DNA of 42,640 nt from Euryarchaeota archaeon UBA439 (GTDB taxonomy: Archaea > Thermoplasmatota > Poseidoniia > Poseidoniales > Thalassarchaeaceae): positions 43,246 through 85,885 of the forward strand of contig DANB01000006.1 of the NCBI GenBank assembly GCA_002497245.1. Direction: 5' to 3'. Position numbers and translations under genes: made by a program. Of this stretch, positions 1-8,813 are shown piece by piece (within the stretch, counting starts at the first letter, position 1; each line of letters starts with the position of its first letter). The notes beneath the pieces are model-generated. The model had not been told where the DNA came from, did not search any database, and saw nothing but the letters and a program-made list of their open reading frames with translations.

Positions 1-23
1 TTCAAATCCTGTCCCCTGCACCA
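1..23 (+). tRNA. tRNA 3' end (partial, cut by window start)
   Basis: The first bases fit the end of a tRNA. A T-loop TTCAAAT is followed by the 3' T-stem CCTGT, the 3' acceptor strand CCCCTGC, discriminator A and an encoded CCA at 21-23. The matching 5' acceptor would be GCAGGGG, but the anticodon lies outside the window, so the amino acid cannot be named. A T-tract follows at once. Confidence 0.75.
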
Positions 24-36
24 CTTTTTCCTTTCA
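24..36 (+). terminator. T-tract terminator after the tRNA
   Basis: CTTTTTCCTTTC directly follows the encoded CCA. Archaeal RNA polymerase stops at U-runs without needing a hairpin, so this is the likely end of the tRNA transcript. Confidence 0.5.
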
Positions 37-60
37 CCAAGATGATTTTAATCAATCAGC

Positions 61-68
61 CATATATT
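61..68 (+). promoter_or_regulatory. Candidate TATA box for the 112-2163 gene
   Basis: CATATATT lies about 45 bases upstream of the GTG at 112. With the usual archaeal spacing of about 25 bases, the transcript would start near 90 and have a leader of roughly 20 bases. This is seen by eye only. Confidence 0.3.
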
Positions 69-111
69 GCTGTACCGTTGACTTAATGTTCCTCGTCTTT
101 CTCCATGTGAT

Positions 112-2163
112 GTGGACGGCGAGGATAATGTGACTTCTGAATTAGAATCCTCTTCTGAGATTAAGATTTCTTCAGAGAATAATAGTACTGACAAGGAACT
201 TGATAGGATTCGATTACGTCGAACAGATAAAAATAAGAAATTTCCCAAAACGTTTGATGATGCTGTATTAATTTTCGGACTAATCGCTGGCCTGGTATTT
301 TTTGGAGGAGTCACTGTCCTATCCTCAGGCATATTTGCAGGTGACTCAATAATTTTAGATGAGACTCTTTCAAAAACGCCTCTTGATACTGGTGGCGAAT
401 GTGTAGATAATCAGGGAGCGGTCTCCTTTAGCATATTTGTTGAAGATCATGATGATTTGAGAATAATGTCAAAGAATGTTTTATTGGACAAATTTTCGGT
501 TTTAGTTGTTAAAATTACTAATTACAGTGAATCAGAACCATATTATGAGTATTACAAAAGTGAAATGGGGAATGTGGATATCTCGTTTGAACTAGAATCT
601 GATGTTAATGACGGCCATTATTTATTGTCTGCTCAAATTTTTCAAAGTTCTGACGGTAATGAATTAATTGTTACAAATAAATCTTCTTTCGATGAAGTTT
701 CATCACAACTTCAAAAAAATGGTGAAGAGAAAATTGTAGATTTAGAGGTATCTGGTCATTCTTTAGAGATATCTGATCCAGAACCTAGGGATTGTTTCAC
801 AATGACAGAATTTGGCTATTGGGGCTGGGCTTTAATGGCTGCTGAATGGGCAGGCGGTAGAGAAACCGCGATGTTAACAGGCGGTAGCGCAGGCGTCCCA
901 GCTTGGTGGATGGCATCAATTTCCTTAGGGATGTCAATATTCTTCTTATGTGTCCAATATCCACTAATGCACCGTATGTATCATCGCGATATTGATGACA
1001 TATTGACTAAAAAACAGCTCTTTCGTCTTATCGAAAGAACTCTAATCAAATCGGAGGCAAATCTTCGAATAAGAATAGATTTCGATGAATTGAAGATGCA
1101 AGAACGAGCAATTTCGATTGATATTATTATCCCATATAATACTACAAAAAAGACAATAGGAGAGGCTACTGATATTCGTGCTCGATTAACTAAAGATTTA
1201 CTTGAAGAGTTCTCTATTTTCGGTGAGATGAGACCACTCCAAATCAAATCGATATGTTTAGATGGTAAAAATAAATCTTATAATAATGAATTTATTCTTT
1301 CAAGTGACCTTTCTCTAGTTCTTTCTGAGCGAAGTCCTTTGTCAGAAGATTATAGTATGTTTTTCTCAGGTCTTGGCGCCAATGGTAAATTGGAAGAAGA
1401 AATTGTCCACATTCTAGATAAATGGTTCAAGAAACATAATCTTCTTGACTATGGAAGTGCCATAATTGTTGATGAAGATTCAGTTCTAATCAGAGTGATT
1501 TATACTCCTATGATGAAGTTTTCATATTTCCTTTACAGAAAGTCATTTATTGATATGCAAGATGATCTAAATGATTTTCTTGTAGAGAATTTAGACGATT
1601 TACTAGGTAATAGGGAATTAATTGTTAGTGCTCGAAACGAAAAAGCAACACTCTCAGATAGAGCAGTAGCCGGAAGAGTTGAACTTGGATCTAATAAAGA
1701 TGACTTGGTTGGTGAGGCAATGGTTGCAAAACAAGCAGGAATCACAGGAGTATTATTACAAAATCCATTTATGGGTGATATTTTATCTTCAGTAGAATAC
1801 GTAGCCCACTCAAATAGATCTAGAATAGATAAATATGGATTTTGGGGTTTAATTGTATTTGTATGGATACCATTCATGGCTAGTGGTGTATTGGTAGGTG
1901 CTATGTTGGGCCTTGTAGCTAGAATGCGTTTTAGGAGAGTTCTACTTGCTTGTCTAATAGGAGGTTCTGCTGCTTCTGTCACTTGGGCCTACACTGCAAG
2001 AGGAATAATAGAATTCATGGAAAAATATCATGCACAAACTTTCATACCATTCGTAATTTTACTGGCTTTTGTTTTTACTTTCCTACATCTTAGAAGAAAT
2101 AAAAGAAGGAGAAGAGAAGAACTTTTCAGAGAATCAATGGCATTTTTTGCAACATCAAATTAA
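112..2163 (+). CDS. Multi-domain membrane protein with C-terminal small multidrug-export-like domain
   Basis: A 683-residue protein starting at GTG. An acidic N-terminus (1-45) is followed by a membrane helix at about 51-74, an outside domain at about 77-235, a second helix at about 262-283, a long soluble and probably cytoplasmic region at 290-570, and three C-terminal helices (about 577-603, 609-628, 644-661). The C-terminal stretch with KYGFWGLIVFVWIPF, then GVLVGAMLG and a basic RMRFRR loop, resembles the small multidrug-export family (PF06695) by eye. It ends in a basic tail. The gene sits 26 bases ahead of an ABC transporter pair on the same strand, so shared transcription is likely. 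The middle domains are not recognised, and no transport substrate can be named. Confidence 0.6.
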   Translation: MDGEDNVTSELESSSEIKISSENNSTDKELDRIRLRRTDKNKKFPKTFDDAVLIFGLIAGLVFFGGVTVLSSGIFAGDSIILDETLSKTPLDTGGECVDNQGAVSFSIFVEDHDDLRIMSKNVLLDKFSVLVVKITNYSESEPYYEYYKSEMGNVDISFELESDVNDGHYLLSAQIFQSSDGNELIVTNKSSFDEVSSQLQKNGEEKIVDLEVSGHSLEISDPEPRDCFTMTEFGYWGWALMAAEWAGGRETAMLTGGSAGVPAWWMASISLGMSIFFLCVQYPLMHRMYHRDIDDILTKKQLFRLIERTLIKSEANLRIRIDFDELKMQERAISIDIIIPYNTTKKTIGEATDIRARLTKDLLEEFSIFGEMRPLQIKSICLDGKNKSYNNEFILSSDLSLVLSERSPLSEDYSMFFSGLGANGKLEEEIVHILDKWFKKHNLLDYGSAIIVDEDSVLIRVIYTPMMKFSYFLYRKSFIDMQDDLNDFLVENLDDLLGNRELIVSARNEKATLSDRAVAGRVELGSNKDDLVGEAMVAKQAGITGVLLQNPFMGDILSSVEYVAHSNRSRIDKYGFWGLIVFVWIPFMASGVLVGAMLGLVARMRFRRVLLACLIGGSAASVTWAYTARGIIEFMEKYHAQTFIPFVILLAFVFTFLHLRRNKRRRREELFRESMAFFATSN

Positions 2164-2189
2164 CAATAATAAAATAAAAAGGTGAAAAT

Positions 2190-2873
2190 ATGAATAAATT
2201 ATTAGATATGAAAAATATACAGCGTTTTTATTCTACTCCAGCTGGTGTAGTAAAGGCTCTTGATGGCATCAATCTTGAGATTTCCGAGGGAGAGAGAGTC
2301 ATACTCTTGGGCCCCTCAGGTTCTGGAAAGACTACTCTTTTGAATTGCTTATCTGCATTAGATAGTCCTACAGATGGGACGTATCTGTTCCAGGGTTCAG
2401 AAGTTCCAAGAAATAGATCCGAAGACATGACTTCATTTCGTCGCGAGAATATAGGATATGTTTTCCAATTCTTTAATTTACTACAAGATTTGACAGTTCT
2501 TGAGAATATTTCTTTGATTCAGGAACTTGCCGGTAATAAGGATCAATCTAGAGCTATTGATTTGTTGAAAATGGTAGGATTAGAAAGCGAGAAAGATAGG
2601 TTCCCTGGAGAAATTAGCGGTGGTCAACAACAGAGGGTCGCAATAGCTCGTAGTATAGCAAAGAAACCCACTCTTTTATTGGGTGATGAGCTTACTGGAA
2701 ATCTTGATACTGAAACCTCTTCTAAAGTAATGCAAGTATTAGTAGAAGCTTGTGAAAAAGAGAATATTACTGCTGTATTAGTTACGCATGATGAATCATT
2801 AATTAGATATGGTACTAGAGTGATTAGAATTGATAGTGGAAAAATACAGTCTGATGAGCAAGTTTTGCCATAG
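2190..2873 (+). CDS. ABC transporter ATP-binding protein, MacB/LolD type
   Basis: This is the 227-residue nucleotide-binding subunit of an ABC exporter that works with the FtsX-type permease encoded 25 bases downstream. Visible motifs are Walker A GPSGSGKT (41-48), Q-loop Gln93 in YVFQFFNLL, signature SGGQQQR (143-149), Walker B LLLGDE with Glu167, D-loop GNLD and H-loop His200. The length is normal for the LolD/MacB-N family. The usual ADEPTGNLD stretch reads GDELTGNLD here, a Pro to Leu change after the catalytic Glu. A strong ribosome site GGTGA sits 5 bases before the ATG. LolD, MacB and FtsE relatives power lipoprotein or peptide extrusion or mechanotransmission. Which applies here is unknown. 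Confidence 0.92.
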   Translation: MNKLLDMKNIQRFYSTPAGVVKALDGINLEISEGERVILLGPSGSGKTTLLNCLSALDSPTDGTYLFQGSEVPRNRSEDMTSFRRENIGYVFQFFNLLQDLTVLENISLIQELAGNKDQSRAIDLLKMVGLESEKDRFPGEISGGQQQRVAIARSIAKKPTLLLGDELTGNLDTETSSKVMQVLVEACEKENITAVLVTHDESLIRYGTRVIRIDSGKIQSDEQVLP

Positions 2874-2898
2874 TTGGAATAAATCCTGAGATGAGATT

Positions 2899-5361
2899 AT
2901 GTTTTTATTAGAAAATAAAACTAATCTGCTGAATAAACGACTTGCTAGGAGTCTATGGGGCACCAGGATAAGATTAACTGCCGTTATAGGAATGATATTT
3001 GTTGGTGTTTTTGCTGGTATCACATTTGGCGGATATGCTGCGAATCTCGGTCCAATGTATGATTCAATTTACGAAGATAGTGAATCTGGGACTAATTTGG
3101 CTGATTTATGGATTGATAATAGCAGTACATTTTGGTCATCAGAAGAAGTAGAATCTTTATGTTCTGAGATTAACTCTTCTTGGCCTAGTAATTCAGAAGA
3201 ATTAGATGGTTGCGAAGGTAGAATAGTTCTTAGTGGAGCAATGTTTCATAACAATGAAACAGGAAACCATGTGATTAATTCTGTTTGGCATGGAATTCCA
3301 CCAGATTCTGAAATAAATAAAATCTGGTTTCCCGAAGGATACTCTGAGGGTACTTCGTCTTTTTCTGAAACAGACATAGTAATCGATGCCCATGTTAAAG
3401 AAGCTCTTTCTTTGGAATTGCAAGATGTAGTCAGTATAGGAATAGGTGAAGGAAGTATGAATTTTACAATAGTTGGTTTTGCTTATCATCCAATGCATAT
3501 TTATATGGCTCCTGAGGGTTCACTATTCCCTCCTGAATCAGGTAAATTTGTTGTTGGTTATTTGTCAGAAATTGGTATGCAAAGACTCACCGGTTTACCT
3601 CTTGGTTCAGCTAATAATGTAATGCTTGATATCGAAGGTACACCTTCTTTCGATCTTTCTGATACTGAAAATTATGAAGGAGACGATATGGATGTTTTCA
3701 AAGAATCTGTAATTACTTCTCTAGAAGAAACTGGATTAGATGGCCGTATACGTGATCGTGGACAAGTAGAGTCTGTTGAATTAATGAGACAGGATTTGGA
3801 AGGTGCAAAAAAGATGGCTGCACCATTTACTATACTAATCCAATTTATTGCTGCCATAACAATTGCTTTGAGCCTTCAAAGACTTGTTCAAAGTCAGACA
3901 CGTGAAATAGCAATTCTCAGAACTTTGGGGATACCTCGTAAATCAATAATGTCTGGATATCTTATTGCCCCTCTTGTAATTGGATTCTATGGATGTATAT
4001 TAGGTGTGATTTCAGGTCCGATTGGGATGAATGCAATGTTGGATTTCTATGAAGGAATAGTCGGTCTACCAATTATTGATAGAAACATTCCAAATGAGGT
4101 ATATTTTTCGACAATTGGAATAACTATGCTAATTGTATTCATTTCAGGAGTATATCCTGCCTTCAAGGCTACAAAAATAGAGCCATTAGAAGTTCTAAGT
4201 GGTAACTCAGAAATTAGAGTAGGTTCAGAATTATTACGTAATGTAACAAGTTGGATGCCAACTCTACTAGGTCTTTCTTTACGTTCAAGTCTTAGAAAAC
4301 CACATAGACTTTTGATGACATTTCTAGCTATAGGAATATCACTAATGCTTGCAGGTTCCATTCAAATGATGTCAGTTGGCCTTACTGATACGATAGTGGA
4401 TGGCCTAAAAGAGGGTCAAACTTGGGATGCACAAGTCTACGTACAACCAGATAGTGAAGGTTCAGTAATTGAATGGGCTGAAGAAAATGGTGCTTCATAT
4501 GAGATAATCATAGAGGCTCCTACAGGGACTTTAATAGATTCCTCTGATTTAGAAAGGAATTTTATTTTGGTTGGTTTAGGTGGATTTAAAGACGGAGAAT
4601 CTATGAGGAAAACAAACTTAATTGAAGGTTTAAATCCAATTCCTGGATTGTCTTTAGTTCAAGTATTAATGGATGAAGGTTCGCTGGAAATGAGTGGCTG
4701 GGGTGTTGGTGAAAAGCGAACTATTTCAATTTCTGGAAATGACGTGGAAGTTGAAATTGTTGGTTCAGTAAGAGGTGAATTTGCTCGTACAATGTTCTTT
4801 TTTCAAACTGACTTAGCTGAGGTCATGGGCATAAATGCTACTGCTGTTTATCTTGATTTACCCGAAGGTATTGAAGTCGATGAAGAATTAGGTGAAATAT
4901 CTAGTGGAGTGCAAGAAAGAAATACGATGGTAAGAGGTATTGAAGTTCTTTTAGAACAACAAACTCAAGTTTTCACAGCAATTATGGGCTTAGGAGTTTT
5001 ATTCACACTTGCAGTAATGTTCAACACGATGATAATGAATATTGCCGAGAGAGATTTTGAACTTGCTACACTCAGAGTTTTAGGTGCGTCAACAAAGAGC
5101 TTGACAATTATGCTATTATTCGAAAGTTTACTAATTGGATTAATTGGTGGTCTTTTCGGGATTCTTTTTGCCTTTGGTGGAGCAGTAGGTTTAGCTGCAT
5201 CATTTTCAACTTGGCAATTCTACTTCCCTGTAGTTCTCATACCTAGTGTTGCATACCAACTTATGGCCATAGTATTAGTGATTGCAGTTGCCATGGTTCC
5301 AATTGGTATTTGGAGACTTAGAAATATGGATTTAATAGAGAAAGTAAAAGATCTATCTTAA
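2899..5361 (+). CDS. ABC transporter permease with two FtsX domains (MacB/LolC-like)
   Basis: An 820-residue integral membrane partner of the preceding ATPase. It has a first helix at about 29-50, a large outside domain to about 310, and three helices at about 313-425 including the FtsX hallmark REIAILRTLGIPRKSI. The pattern repeats in the second half with a helix near 470, an outside domain, and three final helices with DFELATLRVLGASTKS. This internal duplication is typical of LolC/E-like and other archaeal or actinobacterial double-FtsX permeases. The outside domains contain MacB-type core segments. The ATG lacks a strong ribosome site. The next gene starts within about 10 bases of its stop, so exonuclease III may be cotranscribed. 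Confidence 0.88.
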   Translation: MFLLENKTNLLNKRLARSLWGTRIRLTAVIGMIFVGVFAGITFGGYAANLGPMYDSIYEDSESGTNLADLWIDNSSTFWSSEEVESLCSEINSSWPSNSEELDGCEGRIVLSGAMFHNNETGNHVINSVWHGIPPDSEINKIWFPEGYSEGTSSFSETDIVIDAHVKEALSLELQDVVSIGIGEGSMNFTIVGFAYHPMHIYMAPEGSLFPPESGKFVVGYLSEIGMQRLTGLPLGSANNVMLDIEGTPSFDLSDTENYEGDDMDVFKESVITSLEETGLDGRIRDRGQVESVELMRQDLEGAKKMAAPFTILIQFIAAITIALSLQRLVQSQTREIAILRTLGIPRKSIMSGYLIAPLVIGFYGCILGVISGPIGMNAMLDFYEGIVGLPIIDRNIPNEVYFSTIGITMLIVFISGVYPAFKATKIEPLEVLSGNSEIRVGSELLRNVTSWMPTLLGLSLRSSLRKPHRLLMTFLAIGISLMLAGSIQMMSVGLTDTIVDGLKEGQTWDAQVYVQPDSEGSVIEWAEENGASYEIIIEAPTGTLIDSSDLERNFILVGLGGFKDGESMRKTNLIEGLNPIPGLSLVQVLMDEGSLEMSGWGVGEKRTISISGNDVEVEIVGSVRGEFARTMFFFQTDLAEVMGINATAVYLDLPEGIEVDEELGEISSGVQERNTMVRGIEVLLEQQTQVFTAIMGLGVLFTLAVMFNTMIMNIAERDFELATLRVLGASTKSLTIMLLFESLLIGLIGGLFGILFAFGGAVGLAASFSTWQFYFPVVLIPSVAYQLMAIVLVIAVAMVPIGIWRLRNMDLIEKVKDLS

Positions 5362-5371
5362 TGGTGTGAAT

Positions 5372-6151
5372 ATGCGTATTGTTACTTGGAATCTTAATGG
5401 AATTAGAGCTGCTAATCGCAAGGGCCTTGATAATTTCATTAATGAAATTGATAGTGACATTTGGCTATTCCAAGAAGTAAGAGCTTTGCCAGAACAGATG
5501 CCTAAAGACTGGCAACCAGTAGGTGGACATGAAATTATTTGGCATCCTGCTCAGAAAAAAGGATATTCTGGAGTCTCAACTTGGTCAAGAATAGGAATTT
5601 CCGAAGAAGGTCGTGGAATCTCTACCAATGTTGATATCGATGACTCCGAAGGGAGAGTACTTCATACAAAACATGGAAATCTTCATTGTATCAACATTTA
5701 TCTTCCCAATGGCGGAGCGAATATTGAAAGACAAAAATTTAAAGATCAATGGTTAGAAGATTTACTTCTCTGGTCTAAGAAATTTATAAGTTTAGATGAA
5801 CCAGTTTTGCTCTGTGGAGATCTAAATATTGCCCATACCGAAAATGATATCTGGAATCCATCAGGTAATAGAAATACTTCTGGCTTCTTAAATCATGAAA
5901 GAGAATGGTTCACCCGATTTCTTTCAATTGGATGGTATGATCTTTTGAGGATTGATTCGGGCGATATTAAGGGGCCATATTCTTGGTGGTCTAATAGAGG
6001 TCAGGCGAGAGCCCTAAACAGAGGATGGAGAATAGATTATGCTCTTGCTAATGATGCTGCATTGGAGATTTTCCAGTCTGCAAGGATACTGAGAGAAGGG
6101 GGTCTTACTGTATCTGATCATGCTCCTTTGATAATTGATTTAGATATTTAA
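5372..6151 (+). CDS. xthA: Exodeoxyribonuclease III / AP endonuclease
   Basis: About 259 residues of the endonuclease-exonuclease-phosphatase fold, acting in base-excision repair at abasic sites. Catalytic signatures appear in order: WNLNGIRAA at the N-terminus, the metal-binding Glu in LFQEVRA, the IYLPNGG strand, CGDLNIAHTENDIWNP, GWRIDYALAN and the final SDHAP with the Asp-His pair. The length matches the ExoA/XthA family. The reading frame also permits GTG at 5366, but ATG at 5372 is preceded by GGTGTGAAT and gives the usual MRIVTWN start. It follows the ABC permease by 10 bases. Confidence 0.95.
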   Translation: MRIVTWNLNGIRAANRKGLDNFINEIDSDIWLFQEVRALPEQMPKDWQPVGGHEIIWHPAQKKGYSGVSTWSRIGISEEGRGISTNVDIDDSEGRVLHTKHGNLHCINIYLPNGGANIERQKFKDQWLEDLLLWSKKFISLDEPVLLCGDLNIAHTENDIWNPSGNRNTSGFLNHEREWFTRFLSIGWYDLLRIDSGDIKGPYSWWSNRGQARALNRGWRIDYALANDAALEIFQSARILREGGLTVSDHAPLIIDLDI

Positions 6152-6157
6152 TCGTCA

Positions 6158-6183
6158 TTTTTCAGATTTTTGTCTGTTTTTTT
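6158..6183 (+). terminator. Triple T-tract terminator after xthA
   Basis: Three T-runs (6158-6162, 6167-6171 and a run of seven at 6177-6183) follow the xthA stop within 33 bases, before the aro operon. This is the typical form of an archaeal intrinsic terminator. The segment TTTAATAC just after it could serve as a TATA-like element for the aro operon, which is weaker evidence. Confidence 0.5.
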
Positions 6184-6224
6184 AATACGATACATTTCAA
6201 GAGTAAGACAGCGGGCGAGGAATC

Positions 6225-7022
6225 ATGGTGGAAGGACTTGTAGATCGTCTTGCTAGGATTTTACCTAATGGCAGAGGAGTTTGGATACCCATGGATCATG
6301 GGATTTCCGCATATCCTGAAAAAGGCCTTGAGAATATGGATGATTTAGTTTCTTCTTGCATTTCCGGTGGCGCAGACGCAATTATTCTTCAGAAAGGTGT
6401 TTTGAGTCATTTTGTAGAAAATATTGGGTGGAGCAATTTCGTTTGCCATGTTTCTGTCTCTACAGTTAATGCTGGAGAAAAAGATCAATACAAAGTTAGG
6501 GTGGCTACTGCTGATGAATGTCTTATTCGCGGAGCTACTGCTGTTTCAGCACAGATTAATCTTGGAGATCCCTTTGAATCTGAGATGATTAAAGAAATGG
6601 GTGATTTAACTGGTGAAGCATTACCGTTAGGAATGCCCACTCTTGGGATGATTTATCCTCGAGGGCCTTTACTAAAAATTGCACAAGGAGATATAACCAA
6701 TGGAGTAGCACATGCCGCCAGAGTCGCTTGGGAATTGGGATGTGATGTTGTCAAAGTTCCGTGGACTGGAGATGTCGAGTCATTCAAATTAGTTTGTCAA
6801 GCAGTACCCATTCCAGTTCTAATCTCTGGTGGACCCAGAGGTATATCATTTACTGAACTACTTGAAATTGTGGAATTAGCAATTTCTGCAGGTGGTTCAG
6901 GAGTATGTATTGGGAGGCAAGTTTTCGGTTCTAATAATCCGAAATCCTGTGTCGAAGCACTAAGATCAGTAGTTCACGAAAATTCAACTTCTGCCGATGC
7001 TTCAAAATTACTTGAGAGTTGA
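6225..7022 (+). CDS. aroA': 2-amino-3,7-dideoxy-D-threo-hept-6-ulosonate (ADTH) synthase
   Basis: A 265-residue class I aldolase-like (DhnA/LacD) enzyme. In the archaeal route it condenses 6-deoxy-5-ketofructose 1-phosphate with aspartate semialdehyde to make ADTH, the first step toward 3-dehydroquinate. Visible marks are PMDHGI near the N-terminus, GMIYPRGP with the active-site Tyr, the Schiff-base Lys in DVVKVPWTGD, and the phosphate-binding GGPRG and GVCIGRQVFG. On sequence alone it could be a fructose-bisphosphate aldolase, but its position as first gene of an operon with DHQ synthase II, shikimate kinase and chorismate synthase makes ADTH synthase the best call. GCGAGG precedes the ATG. 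Confidence 0.9.
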   Translation: MVEGLVDRLARILPNGRGVWIPMDHGISAYPEKGLENMDDLVSSCISGGADAIILQKGVLSHFVENIGWSNFVCHVSVSTVNAGEKDQYKVRVATADECLIRGATAVSAQINLGDPFESEMIKEMGDLTGEALPLGMPTLGMIYPRGPLLKIAQGDITNGVAHAARVAWELGCDVVKVPWTGDVESFKLVCQAVPIPVLISGGPRGISFTELLEIVELAISAGGSGVCIGRQVFGSNNPKSCVEALRSVVHENSTSADASKLLES

Positions 7023-7026
7023 TACC

Positions 7027-7965
7027 GTGGAACTTTGGCAAGATTCTTACTCGGAATCTCCCCATGAATTATGTTCTAGAATATGGACGGGTAATGATTC
7101 GGACGTTGCAGAAATCTATCTTGATGATGCAAATTCTCAAGAAGAAGCAATTTCTTTGATTGGTATGATACCTTGGATACTTGTTAGATGTTCTGATTGG
7201 ACAATGATACCCTTAGAAAATCTAGTTTCAATATCTAAGGGAAGTGGAACAAGAATATCTGTAGCAATTGATAAAATTGTTGATTTAAATGGGGCAGCAT
7301 TTGCTCTTGAACATGGCGTAGATGCAATAATGCTGCCTGCAAGCGACAATGAATTATGGGATGCTGCTGCAGTTATAGCTTCGAAAAAAAGCTCAAATAA
7401 TGAAAAAACATCATCTGTTATTGAGATGGCCACTGCTCAAATATTCTCCATTGATTCTAGTGGAGTAGGTGAAAGAGTATGTGTTGATCTAATTGAAAGA
7501 TTAGAAATTGGCGAAGGTATGGTTATTGGTTCTAATGCTTCTTTACTAGCTTTGGTGCATGGAGAGACAATAGAATCTCAATTTGTTCCTTCAAGACCTT
7601 TCAGAGTCAATGCAGGCTCAGTCCATTCTTATGTATTAATGTCGGATAATTCAACTCGGTACCTTTCTGAGTTAAAAGCGGGAGATGAGGTAGCAGTTAT
7701 TTCTTCTTCCGGCCATAGAAGAAAGTGTATTATTGGAAGATTAAAGATTGAAAGAAGACCATTCCTAATTATCAGATTCAAAGCAAAAAATGAGGAAGTT
7801 GGTCAAATAATATTACAACAGGCAGAAACGGTTAGATTAATAGATAAACTTGGCAATGCATTATCAGTTACTGATTTGGAAATTAACGATGAAATAATAA
7901 TTCGAAGTCAAAATCAAATGAGACATATTGGGAAAGCAATTGAGGGAGAGATGACTGAAAAATGA
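7027..7965 (+). CDS. aroB': 3-dehydroquinate synthase II
   Basis: About 312 residues of the archaeal-type DHQ synthase (PF01959). It uses NAD for oxidative deamination and cyclisation of ADTH to 3-dehydroquinate. Family marks are in the C-terminal half: VGSNASLLALVHGET, FVPSRPFRVNAGSVHSYV and ISSSGHRR. The frame is open from an ATG at 6997 that overlaps the previous gene. GTG at 7027, with GAGAG about 9 bases upstream, gives an N-terminus (VELWQDS) closer to the family's usual short start. The stop overlaps the next ATG as ATGA, so translation of the following kinase is probably coupled. Confidence 0.9.
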   Translation: MELWQDSYSESPHELCSRIWTGNDSDVAEIYLDDANSQEEAISLIGMIPWILVRCSDWTMIPLENLVSISKGSGTRISVAIDKIVDLNGAAFALEHGVDAIMLPASDNELWDAAAVIASKKSSNNEKTSSVIEMATAQIFSIDSSGVGERVCVDLIERLEIGEGMVIGSNASLLALVHGETIESQFVPSRPFRVNAGSVHSYVLMSDNSTRYLSELKAGDEVAVISSSGHRRKCIIGRLKIERRPFLIIRFKAKNEEVGQIILQQAETVRLIDKLGNALSVTDLEINDEIIIRSQNQMRHIGKAIEGEMTEK

Positions 7966-8813
7966 ATATTCTAGCCGAAGCGGAATCCAATGCAGCAATT
8001 TCAATATTGCACGCTTTAGGTCTGGACAAAGGTTGTTCTATAGGGATTAATCTAAAGGTAAAAGTAAAACTAGTTTCAGAGCCACAAGAAATAAAAGAAG
8101 ATTTTCATCAATTATTCCAATCAATAGAAATGGTTTGGAAAGAACATGGTTTTCCTTTACCAGATAAATATGGTTGGCAAGTTTCTTCAGAAATTCCAAT
8201 TGGTCAAGGTTTAAAATCAAGTTCAGCGATTTCTTGTGCAGCAATTAAAGCATTGAATGAAGCCACTTGGACAGGCCTTAATGAATCTGAAATAGTTGAT
8301 ATTGCTGTTTCTTCACAACGAAAGTGTGGCTGTACAATTACTGGTAGTATGGATGATACTTGGGCATCGATATCAAGTGGATGGAAATTAGTCGATCCAA
8401 AAAAATCTGCTTCCGAATCGGTAATTTTAGAAGGTGAAATTGAAGATGAAATGATTATATTTCTAATTCTAAGAGGAAGTAGATCAAATATCATAAAAGT
8501 TAGTAATTTTAAAGAACAATCAAGAATCTTTGAACGTGCATTAGATTCAATTTTACAAGACTCTATTTTTCAAGCAATTTCTACTAATGGTATGGCAGTG
8601 GCTGCTGCAACAGAAGATGATGAGGCAGTTAGAATTTGTAACAAATTGATTTCTAAAGGGGCTATCGCGGCAGGTATTAGCGGTTCAGGCCCTTCAATTT
8701 CAGTTGTTAGTTTTATTCAAGATTCAGAAACAATTCGCAAAACCCTCTATAATTCAGGCCATGAGATAATTGAAACAAATTTTATTGAAGATAATTCTTC
8801 GGAGTTGATTTGA
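7962..8813 (+). CDS. aroK: Shikimate kinase, archaeal GHMP type
   Basis: A 283-residue GHMP-superfamily kinase that phosphorylates shikimate with ATP. It is not homologous to bacterial AroK. The ATP-binding motif 2 is GQGLKSSSA (81-89), and the C-terminal motif 3 is GISGSGPSIS. The length is typical of the archaeal family. It overlaps the upstream DHQ synthase by four bases (ATGA), and its stop shares one base with the chorismate synthase start (TGATG), which shows tight operon packing. The overall function is set by the neighbours, since GHMP kinases are hard to tell apart by motif alone. Confidence 0.9.
   Translation: MNILAEAESNAAISILHALGLDKGCSIGINLKVKVKLVSEPQEIKEDFHQLFQSIEMVWKEHGFPLPDKYGWQVSSEIPIGQGLKSSSAISCAAIKALNEATWTGLNESEIVDIAVSSQRKCGCTITGSMDDTWASISSGWKLVDPKKSASESVILEGEIEDEMIIFLILRGSRSNIIKVSNFKEQSRIFERALDSILQDSIFQAISTNGMAVAAATEDDEAVRICNKLISKGAIAAGISGSGPSISVVSFIQDSETIRKTLYNSGHEIIETNFIEDNSSELI

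Noticed and set aside
1533..1982. Minus-strand 149-residue open frame
   Set aside because: Antisense to the membrane helices of the 112-2163 gene; no supporting start or neighbour.
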